NCBI RefSeq assembly: GCF_016863615.1
Contig: NZ_BOPF01000007.1
Location: 124,001-188,000 of the forward strand
Source of the DNA: Virgisporangium aliadipatigenens
Lineage (GTDB): Bacteria > Actinomycetota > Actinomycetes > Mycobacteriales > Micromonosporaceae
Direction of reading: 5' to 3'
DNA length: 64,000 bases
The position numbers and the translations under genes were made by a program. The notes under the pieces were generated by a model. That model was not told where the DNA came from, searched no databases, and saw only the letters and a list, made by a program, of their open reading frames with translations. Below, piece after piece: positions 24,583 to 32,911 of the stretch (positions are counted from its first letter, which is position 1; every line of letters starts with the position of its first letter).

Positions 24583-24625
24583 GCGTTCGACCGCGTGATC
24601 CGCCTCGGCGCCCCGTCACGGACGG

Positions 24626-25297
24626 TCAGCCGGGCTGGGTGACCGCCGGGGCACGTTCCGCCGGTCGGGCCCGCCGGCGCCGCGCCGGCGCCACCGCCGA
24701 CACGGTGACGATCGCGCACCCGACCGCGAGCGCGATGTCGCGGTGCGGGTCCCAGACGTCGCCCTGCTGCCCCACGTACGACTCCGTCGCGTCGGGGGCG
24801 AGCGTCAGCGCCACCCCGAACTCGAACAGCTCGTAGAACGCGCTCGTCGACAGCACGATCTCGACGGCGCGCAGCGCGGCCCACCGGTCGCGCCCCGGCC
24901 GCCGCTCGACCAGCAGGCCGAACGCGATCGGGCCGACGCACGCGCCGTAGCAGGCGTGCACCAGCCGGTCGAAGTGGTTGCGTTCCCAGCCGAACGTCTC
25001 CGACAGCGACACCCCGGACAGCACCCGGCTCCAGTCGTCGTACGGCACGAACGAGTAGATCCAGCGCGCCGCCACCACGTGCACGGTGAGGAACCCGAGC
25101 CCGAGCAGCAGCGACGACGTCGGCAGCACCCGCCGCGCGTAGCCGACGACCAGCCCGGCCAGTGCCAGCACCGTCAGCGAGTTGTGCAGCGCCTGCTCGA
25201 CCGGCCAGCGCGGATCCCACCAGGTCGCCGCCCAGCCGACGCAGAACAGCCCGATCGCCCACCACCCGGCGCGCCGGGTCCCCGTGTCGTGGCGCAT
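24626..25297 (-). CDS. DUF2238 family integral membrane protein
   Basis: 223 residues with about six membrane helices (GWWAIGLFCVGWAATWW, LTVLALAGLVVGYA, LLLGLGFLTVHVVAARWIYS, and others). The conserved polar motifs of this family are present: HVVAARWIYSFVPYDDW, ERNHFDRLVHACYG, FYELFEFGVA and GQQGDVWDPHRDI. The biochemical role is unknown. The ATG at 25295-25297 was chosen by family start; no strong ribosome site is seen. Confidence 0.82.
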   Translation of the reverse strand: MRHDTGTRRAGWWAIGLFCVGWAATWWDPRWPVEQALHNSLTVLALAGLVVGYARRVLPTSSLLLGLGFLTVHVVAARWIYSFVPYDDWSRVLSGVSLSETFGWERNHFDRLVHACYGACVGPIAFGLLVERRPGRDRWAALRAVEIVLSTSAFYELFEFGVALTLAPDATESYVGQQGDVWDPHRDIALAVGCAIVTVSAVAPARRRRARPAERAPAVTQPG

Positions 25298-25371
25298 GTC
25301 GATGAGACTGCCGGCGCGGGGTCGCCGCTCCGACGCGGGAACGTCACATCCGCGCGACGATCCGCTCGCCG

Positions 25372-25971
25372 TCAGTGGTGCCGCGCGGCGAGTTCCCGGA
25401 CGCCCTCGTCGGGATCGTCGAGGAGCCGCCCGGCGACGGCCCGGACCCGCGCGGCCGGTACGCCGGCGATGCCGTCCGCCGCGAGCGCGTGGAACGCGTA
25501 CCAGCGCGTGTCGGCGTCGCTGTCGGCGCAGAGGCGTTCCAGGGTGTCGAGCGCGTCGTCGGTGATGCCGTCGTCGTCGACGAGCCCGGGGACGGCCGCC
25601 GCCACCCCGAAGCGCACGCCGTCGTCCGGGTGCGCCGCGAATGCCAGCACCTCGTCGAGCGCCGCACCCGCGCACTGGTAGCCGAGCGCGGAGATGATCC
25701 AGCGCAGCACCGCGGCGTCGGACTCGACGGCCAGCCGGGCCCGCAGCGCGGGGATCACCTCGTCGCGGAACGGCCGCAGCCCGGTGCCCGGCGCCGGCGG
25801 ACCCAACTCGCGCAGCACCCGCGCACCCAGCCGGCGGTGGGCCGGGTCGGCGTCGCCGAGCAGGGCGATCGCCGTGTCGAGCACCTCACGGGTCGGCTGT
25901 TCGTGCAGCGCCACGAGGGCGGACAGGCCGGCGTCGTCGTCGGCGAGCGCGGCCGCGAAGAGCGGGTTCAC
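25372..25971 (-). CDS. HEAT-repeat-like protein
   Basis: 199 residues made of short helical pairs of the HEAT/PBS lyase type (AHRRLGARVLRELGP, AAVLRWIISALGYQ, DGVRFGVAAAVPGLVDD, ADTRWYAFHALAAD). Such repeats mediate protein binding. The GTG start overlaps the stop of the upstream gene by GTGA. No catalytic residues seen. Function unknown, probably linked to the large helical protein encoded just upstream. Confidence 0.7.
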   Translation of the reverse strand: MNPLFAAALADDDAGLSALVALHEQPTREVLDTAIALLGDADPAHRRLGARVLRELGPPAPGTGLRPFRDEVIPALRARLAVESDAAVLRWIISALGYQCAGAALDEVLAFAAHPDDGVRFGVAAAVPGLVDDDGITDDALDTLERLCADSDADTRWYAFHALAADGIAGVPAARVRAVAGRLLDDPDEGVRELAARHH

Positions 25972-27794
25972 AGCGGCCGGTAGGCGCACCGCGCCCCGGT
26001 GTCGACCGTCGTGGACAGGTGCTCGCCGATCACCGCGTCCGCCTCGGCCACCCGTCCGATCGCCCGCCGGATCGCCCGGCCGACCGCGAGGCGGGCCCGT
26101 TCGGCGTTGTCGGTGAACTCGCGCGTGCGCCCGCGCAGCCCGGTGGCGGCGCCCAGTTCGGCCAGGATCCAGTCGCGCTCGGCGCGCAGCGCCCCGGCCC
26201 GGCCGTCGCCGTCGGGCAGGTCGGCGAGGCGCGCGTCGAGGCGGGCGAGCCGCTGCCGGTACTGCTGCACGGCCGCGCGGTCGAGCACCTGCTGCGCCGC
26301 CTGCCGGGGAGCCGCGGGCGGCGCCGCGCCGCGTCCGGTGAACGCCTCGGCGCCGGCCGCCAGTTCGGACGCGGGGATCTCGGAGCCGGGGTTGGCGAGC
26401 AGGACGGCCAGGTGCAGCATGCCCACGCTGTGCGCCACGACCGCCTCGCGGCTGCCGAGCGTGACCCGCCAGCGGCGGCCCTCCCGCACCAGCACCGGCC
26501 GGGCGCCGGGCACCTTGTCGAGCGTGGTCAGGCGTTCGCGGGACAGGCGTGCGGCCGGCCCGTGGCCGAGGGCGAGGTTGCGTTCGACCGACTCGCGCAG
26601 GTGCGTGACGGCGCGGTCGCGGTCCCCGGTCGTCAACGCGGCGGTGCCCAGCATGTGGTGCACCGAACCGAAGCAGGCGATGGCGAGGCTGGCCATGGCC
26701 GGCAGTTCCGCGTAGGGGAGCAGGAGCGCGTAGGCCTGCGCCGCGGTGTCCACGTCGCCGAGCAGGTACGCCGCCTCGGTCACCCCGCACATGGTCAGCA
26801 GCCACGTGCTCGAACGCGGCAGTTCGGCCCAGTCCCGCCCGCGCAGCCGGTACAGGGCCGACTCGGCGGTCTCGCGGTCGCCGGCGTACGCGGCGGAGAC
26901 GGCCAGCGCCGCGAAGAACGAGTTGTCGACCGCGCTCAGCGTCGGCGAGTGGACCAGCCCGTTGAGCATCGGCAGCAGTTCGCCCAGCCGCCCCTCGAAC
27001 CAGTGCACCGCCACCATCTGCGCCCCGAACCAGCCGGTGGCGTCGATGTCGCCGGCCTCCGCCCCGAGGGCGGCGCTGCGCTGCGCCAGAGCGCCGGCCT
27101 CCTCGAAGCGGCCGGCCCGCACCGCGAGCATCACCTCGACGGCCGACACGACGAACCCCACGGCGAGATGGTCCCGGGTGGCCAGTTGGGCGCGCAGCTC
27201 GACCAGGCGGCGTTCGGCGTGCGGGTCGCCGGCGAGGAACAGGTCGACGGTGCGCCACAGCAACCCCATCAGCAGGTCGCCGCGGCGCCCGGTGCGCACG
27301 CTCGTCGCCACCAGCTCGTCGGCGAGCGAGGCCCGCAACGCGCCGTGGTCCGGCCCGAGCACGCAGTGGTGCGCGAGACTGAGCGCCTCCGCCCGCGCCA
27401 CCGGATCCCCGCTGTGCCGCGCCTCGTCGAGGGCGGCCAGCGCCGCGGTGTGCGTTCCCCCGTGGTAGTCCTGCTCTCCGGCGAGGCGGACCCGCAGCCG
27501 CAACGCGAGCGTGGACGCGGGATCGAGGCGCGCCACCGCGTCGCGCAGCCGGGTCAGGTGCACGGTCGAGGCGACGGTGTCGCGGTGCTCGTGCACCCAG
27601 AGGCCGCCCATGCCGAGCGCCGCCCGCGCCATGGTGTCGACGTCGCCGTCGCGCTCGGCCGCGTCGTACGCGTGCGCGAAGAGGCGGCGACTGACCGTCA
27701 GGTTTCCCTCGGCGACCTGGCTGTGCACGGCGGCCGCGAGTGCCGCGCGGGCATCGGCCGGCGTGGCGTGGTCGCGATCGAGCAACCCGGTCAC
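25968..27794 (-). CDS. large helical regulator-like protein lacking an ATPase domain
   Basis: 608 residues, mostly helical TPR-like repeats (about 20-420). The C-terminal 170 residues have the signature seen at the end of many actinobacterial AAA/AfsR-like proteins (HSVGMLHLAVLLANPGSEIP; AERARLAVGRAIRRAIGRV; EHLSTTVDTGARCAYRP). Here no Walker motif precedes it, so it is a stripped-down relative. The GTG at 27792-27794 was chosen because a TACCCT -10 box is about 30 bases upstream and GGGGA precedes it; an ATG at 27851 is in frame. Coupled to the HEAT protein gene. Function unknown. Confidence 0.6.
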   Translation of the reverse strand: MTGLLDRDHATPADARAALAAAVHSQVAEGNLTVSRRLFAHAYDAAERDGDVDTMARAALGMGGLWVHEHRDTVASTVHLTRLRDAVARLDPASTLALRLRVRLAGEQDYHGGTHTAALAALDEARHSGDPVARAEALSLAHHCVLGPDHGALRASLADELVATSVRTGRRGDLLMGLLWRTVDLFLAGDPHAERRLVELRAQLATRDHLAVGFVVSAVEVMLAVRAGRFEEAGALAQRSAALGAEAGDIDATGWFGAQMVAVHWFEGRLGELLPMLNGLVHSPTLSAVDNSFFAALAVSAAYAGDRETAESALYRLRGRDWAELPRSSTWLLTMCGVTEAAYLLGDVDTAAQAYALLLPYAELPAMASLAIACFGSVHHMLGTAALTTGDRDRAVTHLRESVERNLALGHGPAARLSRERLTTLDKVPGARPVLVREGRRWRVTLGSREAVVAHSVGMLHLAVLLANPGSEIPASELAAGAEAFTGRGAAPPAAPRQAAQQVLDRAAVQQYRQRLARLDARLADLPDGDGRAGALRAERDWILAELGAATGLRGRTREFTDNAERARLAVGRAIRRAIGRVAEADAVIGEHLSTTVDTGARCAYRPL

Positions 27795-27878
27795 TGGAGA
27801 TCCCCACGAATCACCGGCGCAGGGTATGCCAACAAGGGAAGCCGGGACCACATCCTTTACCGTCGATCGGGATGGCGA

Positions 27879-29405
27879 CTATTGGGTAGTCCTTTCGGCG
27901 CGGCTGTGCCGCGGGTTCGACCGCTTCGCGTTCAGCCGCGCGACGAGGGCCGGGGTGACGCCCTTGTACGCGGTCGGGTCCACCGGGTTGAGCCAGTGCG
28001 ACGCCCGGACCCGCTTGCTGATGTTCAGGTCGAGGTCGTCGAGCACCTCGTCGATGTTCTTCAGGGAGAACGGAATGATCTTCGTGCCGCGGCAGTGGTG
28101 CCGATCGGTCGCCACGTCCATGAACGCCAGCTGCGCGGCCACCTGACGGCGCAGCACGTCCGGTTCGGGAACGGGCACCGCGCCGGCCAGGTGCGCCGCG
28201 ATCCACACGGCGGCCATCTCGGCGTTGAGCGGGCTGAAGAACGAGGAGTTGTATCCGTTGAAGTACAACCCGTCCACGCCGATCGGGAGGATCTGGCGGT
28301 ACAGCAGGAAGTTCCCGCGCTCGTCGAAGATCTGCGACCGGGAGTGGGAATCGAGGAACGGCACCCCCTGCGTGAACCCGGTCGCGCACACCACGAGGTC
28401 GGCGGGAAGCGTCGTCCCGTCGGAGAGGTCGGCGTGCGGCCGGCCGTCGATCACGCGCAGCCGCGCGACGGTGGTGTCGCGGTGCACGACGATGGCACCG
28501 CTCTCGACGCCTTCGAAGAAGCCCTCGGTGGCCAGGCCGATGGCGCCCTTGACGATGTCCTCCATGGTCCCGCGCGGCACCAGTCCCAGCTTCGCCAGCT
28601 TGAACTGCCGCTTCGACACGCTGCCGACGGAGTTCAACATGTTGCGGCGCACCGGATTGCCGACCCCGTGCAGGAACTTCTCGAACCCGCGCAGCCGGTG
28701 ATACTTGAACAGCGCCTCGCCCATGCGGGTCAGCAGCAGCATCTTGAAGTTGAGCACGCCGGCGATCTTCCGGGGCACCTTCCACAGCAGCTGCCGCGCG
28801 ATGACGTGCGTGCCGGCGGCGACCTCGCTCACCGGCACGGTCACGTCGCACGCGGACTTGCCGTAGCCGACGACGAGCACGTGCTTGCCGCGGGCCACCT
28901 CGGCGTCGTGCAGCTGGGTGCCGGCCATGACCCGACCGCCCGCGGCGGTGTATTCGTCGATGCCCTCGAACGCGGGCATGTTCGGTTCGCAGAAGACCCC
29001 GTTGGCCACGACGAGCCGGTCCACGGTTTCCCCACCGAGAGTGCCGTCGTCGGCGTCTTTCAGGGAGAGCGACCAGCGTCCGTCGCCGGTCGGGGTCGCG
29101 GCGGTCACCAGCGTGTGCAGCCGCAGATGTGGTTCTATCTTGAACTCCGTGGCGTACGCCTCCAGCCACGACTGCACCTGTGCGCCGGTGGGCCACTCGG
29201 GAAACTCCCGCGGCAGCGGGAAGTCCGACAGCCCGTAGGTCGACCTGGCCGACTGTGTCGTGAGGCCCGGGTACCGCCGGGTCCGGCTCCAGACGCCCCC
29301 CACGTCCGGCGCCGAGTCGAAGACCACGACCTCGTGCCCCGCCTGGAGCAGCGTCTTCGCGGTGGCCAGCCCGGCGACGCCGGCCCCGATGATGCCGACG
29401 CGCAT
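27879..29405 (-). CDS. flavin-containing monooxygenase (FMO/Baeyer-Villiger type)
   Basis: 508 residues. The FAD Rossmann motif is GIIGAGVAGLATAKTL at the N-terminus and the NADPH motif is VLVVGYGKSACDVTV at about residue 180. The FATGY-like motif appears as VVCATGFTQGVPF. The Baeyer-Villiger fingerprint FxGxxxHxxxW is not intact (FEGIDEYTAAGG), so a group B FMO acting on a carbonyl or heteroatom substrate is the safest call. It follows a cupin gene by 2 bases and is probably co-transcribed with it. An IclR-site-like palindrome is in their promoter, linking the pair to the aromatic operon. Confidence 0.85.
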   Translation of the reverse strand: MRVGIIGAGVAGLATAKTLLQAGHEVVVFDSAPDVGGVWSRTRRYPGLTTQSARSTYGLSDFPLPREFPEWPTGAQVQSWLEAYATEFKIEPHLRLHTLVTAATPTGDGRWSLSLKDADDGTLGGETVDRLVVANGVFCEPNMPAFEGIDEYTAAGGRVMAGTQLHDAEVARGKHVLVVGYGKSACDVTVPVSEVAAGTHVIARQLLWKVPRKIAGVLNFKMLLLTRMGEALFKYHRLRGFEKFLHGVGNPVRRNMLNSVGSVSKRQFKLAKLGLVPRGTMEDIVKGAIGLATEGFFEGVESGAIVVHRDTTVARLRVIDGRPHADLSDGTTLPADLVVCATGFTQGVPFLDSHSRSQIFDERGNFLLYRQILPIGVDGLYFNGYNSSFFSPLNAEMAAVWIAAHLAGAVPVPEPDVLRRQVAAQLAFMDVATDRHHCRGTKIIPFSLKNIDEVLDDLDLNISKRVRASHWLNPVDPTAYKGVTPALVARLNAKRSNPRHSRAERTTQ

Positions 29406-29407
29406 GG

Positions 29408-29872
29408 CTACGCGCCTGCCGGCGGCAGCTGGAGCTCGATGCCGAACTCCTCCATGATCGGCTTCAGCGTCGCCATGTCCTTCGGGCCGGGCGGCAGCTC
29501 ACCGAGGGCCTGGTAGTACGCCTCGAGCCCGGCGGGGGAGACGACGGAGATGACCCGTGCCTCGTCCCGGTACGGGTTGCGGAACGTGTGCACGACGTTG
29601 CGCGGCAGGTAAAGATAGTCGCCGAACTCGAGCGTGAACTCGTCGCCGCCGAGCGTCACGTCGAGGCGCCCGGCGAGGCAGATGAACGACTCGTCCTCGC
29701 GGGTGTGCAGGTGTGCGGGCGGGCCGTTGGTCTCCGGCGGGATCGCGTACTCGAACAGCGAGTATGCGTCGCGGGTCGCCTGACCGTTCGCCTTCATCGT
29801 GATGTTCAGGCCGATCGCGGGGATCTGGGTCCCTTTGCGCGAGGCGAGCATGTAACCACCGCCAAGGCTCAC
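29408..29872 (-). CDS. cupin domain protein
   Basis: 154-residue single-domain cupin. Motif 1 reads HLHTREDESFICLAGRLDVT with two His and one Glu for metal, and motif 2 GDYLYLPRNVVHTFRN with the final His. The GTG at 29870-29872 has AGGAGG seven bases upstream, which decides the start over an upstream in-frame ATG. First gene of a two-gene unit with the flavin monooxygenase. Could be a quercetinase-like or isomerase-type enzyme or a binding protein; substrate unknown. Confidence 0.83.
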   Translation of the reverse strand: MSLGGGYMLASRKGTQIPAIGLNITMKANGQATRDAYSLFEYAIPPETNGPPAHLHTREDESFICLAGRLDVTLGGDEFTLEFGDYLYLPRNVVHTFRNPYRDEARVISVVSPAGLEAYYQALGELPPGPKDMATLKPIMEEFGIELQLPPAGA

Positions 29873-29946
29873 GGGGTCCTCCTGTCGTCCGGGGGGTGTG
29901 CGCTGGCTCACAGACTGCGGCTTCGTGGACCCCGACCCTAGCGGCC

Positions 29947-29965
29947 GTCCCGCTCAGCGGGACTC
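29947..29965. promoter_or_regulatory. palindromic site A, probable IclR operator at the cupin/FMO promoter
   Basis: GTCCCGCTCAGCGGGACTC contains 8-bp arms (GTCCCGCT/AGCGGGAC) around one base. On the minus strand it overlaps the expected -35 region of a TAGGGT -10 box (29936-29941) that serves the cupin/monooxygenase unit. It matches site B at 30715-30733 in 18 of 19 bases. Confidence 0.55.
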
Positions 29966-29970
29966 GAATG

Positions 29971-30735
29971 TTACCGGCTTGTGTACGCGCGGGACGCGGC
30001 CGCGGCGGCCAGCCGCACCGCCGGACCCGCCCGGTCGGCGCGCACCAGGGCGGTCGGCCCGGTCACCGAGACGGCGGCCACCACCCCGCCGAGCGGTCCG
30101 AAGATCGGCGCGGCGACGCAGGAGATCCCGATGTTGCCCTCTTCGCGCTCGACGGCCAACCCCCGGTCCGGGATGGCGGCCAGCTCGCGGCGCAGCGCGG
30201 TGGCGGTGGTGAGCGTGCGCGGCGTGCGCTTCTCCAGGCCGGCGTCGATCACCTGCTGCACCGTGGCGTCGTCGCTGTAGGCCAGGATGGCCCGCCCGAG
30301 GGCCGAACAGTGCGCCGGCAGGAGCGCTCCCACCTGGGACAGCATCGGCATCGGCCGGTGTCCGGTGATCTTGTCGACGAGCAGCACCTGGGTGCCGCTG
30401 AGCACGCCGAGCTGCACCGTCGTGCGGGTGGCGTTGTAGAGGTCCTGCAGGAACGGCAGCGCCGCCTCGCGCAGTTCGTGGCGGACCGGCACCAGGCCGG
30501 AGATCTCGAAGAGCCGGTTGCCGATCCGGTAGCGGTCGGCCGGCTTGTCCAGCCAGCCCAGCTCGATCATCTTGGTGGCGGTGCGGTGCGTGGTCGAACG
30601 CGGCAGCCCGCAGCGCGTCACGAGCGCCGCGAGCGTCAACTCGCGATGGTGCTCGTCGAACGCCCCGAGGATCGCCGCGGCGCGGTCCAGTCCGCCCAGC
30701 CCCGCCGAACCGGTGTCCCGCTCACCGGGACTCAC
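29971..30735 (-). CDS. IclR family transcriptional regulator
   Basis: 254 residues. N-terminal winged helix at about residues 14-75 (LDRAAAILGAFDEHHRELTL, then RCGLPRSTTHRTATKMIELG), followed by the IclR GAF-like ligand domain (QLGVLSGTQVLLVDKITGH; HCSALGRAILAY; GNIGISCVAAPIFG). IclR proteins often bind aromatic-acid effectors. GTG start. Divergent from the SDR-cupin-hydrolase-dioxygenase operon with a 9-bp inverted repeat between. A near-identical palindrome lies in its own first codons and at the cupin/FMO promoter, so it probably controls all three units. Confidence 0.88.
   Translation of the reverse strand: MSPGERDTGSAGLGGLDRAAAILGAFDEHHRELTLAALVTRCGLPRSTTHRTATKMIELGWLDKPADRYRIGNRLFEISGLVPVRHELREAALPFLQDLYNATRTTVQLGVLSGTQVLLVDKITGHRPMPMLSQVGALLPAHCSALGRAILAYSDDATVQQVIDAGLEKRTPRTLTTATALRRELAAIPDRGLAVEREEGNIGISCVAAPIFGPLGGVVAAVSVTGPTALVRADRAGPAVRLAAAAASRAYTSR
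30715..30733. promoter_or_regulatory. palindromic site B, inside the first codons of the IclR gene
   Basis: GTCCCGCTCACCGGGACTC, 6-bp arms around CTCAC, differs from site A at one base of 19. It covers codons 1-7 of the IclR gene, a position suited to autoregulation by road-block. Confidence 0.5.
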
Positions 30736-30749
30736 GGTATGGCCCGTCG

Positions 30750-30780
30750 TGTCATGGCAGTCAGGCTAACCGCCATGACA
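30750..30780. promoter_or_regulatory. 9-bp perfect inverted repeat over the SDR start codon
   Basis: TGTCATGGC (30750-30758) and GCCATGACA (30772-30780) are exact reverse complements, 13 bases apart. The right arm contains the ATG of the SDR gene (30775-30777), and the whole element sits between the divergent IclR and SDR starts. It may be a second regulator site or an mRNA hairpin. Confidence 0.5.
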
Positions 30781-31521
30781 ACCGCTCTGGTCGGTGGCGG
30801 CGCGACCGGCATCGGCTTCGCGACCGCGGAGTGCCTCGCCCACGCCGGCCATCGCGTGGTGCTGTTCGGCCGCCGCGAAGAGGCCCTCGCGAAGGCCGCC
30901 GCGCTGCTGCCCGGCGACGTGCACACGGTCGTCGGCGACGTCTCCGACCTGGATTCCACCCCACGCATCCTCCACGAGGCCGGTCCGGTCGACGTCCTCG
31001 TGCTCAACGCCGGCGGCCCGCCGCCGGGGCGCATCCTCGACGTCGACGACGATCGCTGGCAGGCGGCGTTCGACCTGCTGCTGCGCGGGCCGCTGAAGCT
31101 CGCGCGGCTGGCGCTGCCGCCGATGGCCGAGAACGGCTTCGGCCGGGTCGTCTTCGTCACCTCCACGGCGGTCCGCCAGCCGCAGCCGGACCTGGCCGCC
31201 TCCGTGGTGCTGCGGGCGGCCGTGACGAGCGCGGCGAAGCTGCTCTCCCGGGAGTTCGCCGGGCTGGGCGTGACGGTCAACTGCGTGGCGCCCGGCCCCA
31301 CGGCCACCGACCGCCGGCGCGACATTCTCGCCGCGCGGGCCCGCCGCAGCGGTGCGTCGTTCGACGACGTGGACGCCGCCGACGTGGCCGTGGTGCCGGC
31401 CGGGCGGGCCGGTCGCCCGGAGGAGATCGGCGCGGCCGTCGCCTTTCTCGCCTCGCCTGCCGCAAGCTACGTCAACGGGACCGTGCTCACGGTCGACGGC
31501 GGAAGAACGGAGACCCCGTAA
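30775..31521 (+). CDS. atypical SDR family oxidoreductase
   Basis: 248 residues with the short-chain dehydrogenase fold: TTALVGGGATGIGFATAE cofactor loop, VVGDVSDL, VLNAGGPPPG, VNCVAPGPTATDR and VNGTVLTVDGG. The catalytic region reads TSTAVRQPQPDLAASVVLRA, so the usual Tyr of YxxxK is Leu and the Lys position is Arg. A known subgroup lacks this Tyr, so it may use other chemistry or be non-reductive. First gene of the upper aromatic operon; its stop overlaps the next ATG by one base (TAATG). Confidence 0.85.
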   Translation: MTTALVGGGATGIGFATAECLAHAGHRVVLFGRREEALAKAAALLPGDVHTVVGDVSDLDSTPRILHEAGPVDVLVLNAGGPPPGRILDVDDDRWQAAFDLLLRGPLKLARLALPPMAENGFGRVVFVTSTAVRQPQPDLAASVVLRAAVTSAAKLLSREFAGLGVTVNCVAPGPTATDRRRDILAARARRSGASFDDVDAADVAVVPAGRAGRPEEIGAAVAFLASPAASYVNGTVLTVDGGRTETP

Positions 31522-32024
31522 TGGCGCAGGCCGGGCCTGACTTCAGCATGGCCGAGTTCCTCGGCGCGATCTCCGCGGTGGTGCGGCCGAGTGCCGCCCG
31601 CCCGATCGTGGTGCACGACCATGAGTTGGAACGCCTTCCGGCCGCGCAGGTGCACAACCCCACCGAGCTGCGCATCGCCGGCAAGCTGCCCACCAGCACG
31701 TTCGAGATCTTCCGGCAGACCATCCCGCCGGGGCTCAGCTCGGACATGCAGCGGCACTACCACGAGACCGTGCACTACGTCATCTCCGGCCGGGGGCACA
31801 CCGAGGTCGAGGACGACGTCGAGGAGTGGGCCACGGGGGCGTTCGTCTACACGCCGCCGTGGACCTGGCACCGGCACTACAACGACAGCGCGGACGAGCC
31901 GGTCGAGTTCCTCACCATCGAGAACTCCCGCCTGCTGAGCCTCTTCGGCGTCGCCCGCCGCCAGAGTGCCGGGCTGTCCACAGTGGAGGAAGCGCGGAAC
32001 CGCTTCAAGGAGGAGCACTCATGA
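31521..32024 (+). CDS. cupin domain dioxygenase-like protein
   Basis: 167 residues. Cupin motif 1 is RHYHETVHYVISGRGHTEVE with several His and a Glu, and motif 2 is GAFVYTPPWTWHRHYN. It resembles cupins next to ring-cleavage genes, sometimes related to gentisate 1,2-dioxygenase half-domains. Cytosolic. Translationally coupled on both sides (TAATG before, ATGA after). Role in the aromatic operon is unknown; it may act on a ring intermediate or bind it. Confidence 0.8.
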   Translation: MAQAGPDFSMAEFLGAISAVVRPSAARPIVVHDHELERLPAAQVHNPTELRIAGKLPTSTFEIFRQTIPPGLSSDMQRHYHETVHYVISGRGHTEVEDDVEEWATGAFVYTPPWTWHRHYNDSADEPVEFLTIENSRLLSLFGVARRQSAGLSTVEEARNRFKEEHS

Positions 32025-32911
32025 CGGGGATCCCCGAGCACATCAGCATCTGGGCCGAACTGTCCACAGTGGACCACGAACTGCGCCACGTGGACGTGCC
32101 GCTGGGCGGTGCCGTCGTGCGCACCCGGGTCCTGCGGGCCGGGGCGGGGCCCGACCTGGTCCTGCTGCACGGCACCGGCGGTCACCTGGAGGCGTACGCG
32201 CGGGACATCGCCGGCCTGGCGCGGGACTTCCGCGTGACGGCCTACGACATGGTCGGCCACGGCTGGTCGGACACGCCGGACCGGCCGTACACCATCGACG
32301 TTCTCGCGGATCATCTGATCGGTCTGCTGGACGCGCTCGGCATCGAGCGGGCGCACCTGTCGGGGGAGTCCCTGGGGGGTTGGGTCGTCGCCTGGACGGC
32401 CGCCCACCACCCCGCGCGGGTCGACCGCCTGGTCCTCAACACCCCCGGGAACATCGCGAACAAGCCCGAGGTGATGGCCCGGATGCGCGACAGCACCATG
32501 GCCGCCGTCACCGACCCCAGCGACGCGACGGTCCGGCGGCGGGTGGAGTTTCTCTTCCACCACAAGGAAATGGTCACCGACGAACTGGTGAACCTGCGCC
32601 GCGCCGTCTACAGCCGACCCGGCTTCGTGCGCGCCATCACCAACACGCTCGTGCTCCAGGACCCGGTGGTGCGCAAGGACTTCGCCTGGCGCCGCGAGTG
32701 GGTGTCCACAGTGGCGGCGCCGACGCTGCTGCTGTGGACCGAACACGACCCGACCGGCGGGCTGGACGAGGCGGCGCTGCTGCTGGAGTGGCTGCCCGAC
32801 GCGCGCCTGCACGTGATCGCCGACGCCGGCCACTGGCCGCAGTGGGAGAAGGTCGACGAGTACCTGAACGCCCACCGCGACTGGCTCCTGCTGGGGAAGG
32901 ATCCCTCGTGA
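32021..32911 (+). CDS. meta-cleavage product hydrolase (alpha/beta hydrolase, MhpC/BphD-like)
   Basis: 296 residues. Oxyanion region LLHGTGGHLEAYARDI, nucleophile Ser in GESLGGW, acidic residue in LLWTEHDPTG and His in IADAGHWPQWE complete the triad. Enzymes of this type hydrolyse the C-C bond of the ring-fission product to 2-hydroxypenta-2,4-dienoate plus a carboxylic acid. It lies directly before the extradiol dioxygenase gene (GTGA overlap), so the two consecutive steps are co-translated. Contains two TCCACAGTGG words (32063, 32705). Confidence 0.9.
   Translation: MTGIPEHISIWAELSTVDHELRHVDVPLGGAVVRTRVLRAGAGPDLVLLHGTGGHLEAYARDIAGLARDFRVTAYDMVGHGWSDTPDRPYTIDVLADHLIGLLDALGIERAHLSGESLGGWVVAWTAAHHPARVDRLVLNTPGNIANKPEVMARMRDSTMAAVTDPSDATVRRRVEFLFHHKEMVTDELVNLRRAVYSRPGFVRAITNTLVLQDPVVRKDFAWRREWVSTVAAPTLLLWTEHDPTGGLDEAALLLEWLPDARLHVIADAGHWPQWEKVDEYLNAHRDWLLLGKDPS

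Noticed and set aside
27879-29405. True Baeyer-Villiger monooxygenase
   Set aside because: The FxGxxxHxxxW fingerprint is not intact, so only the wider FMO class is supported.
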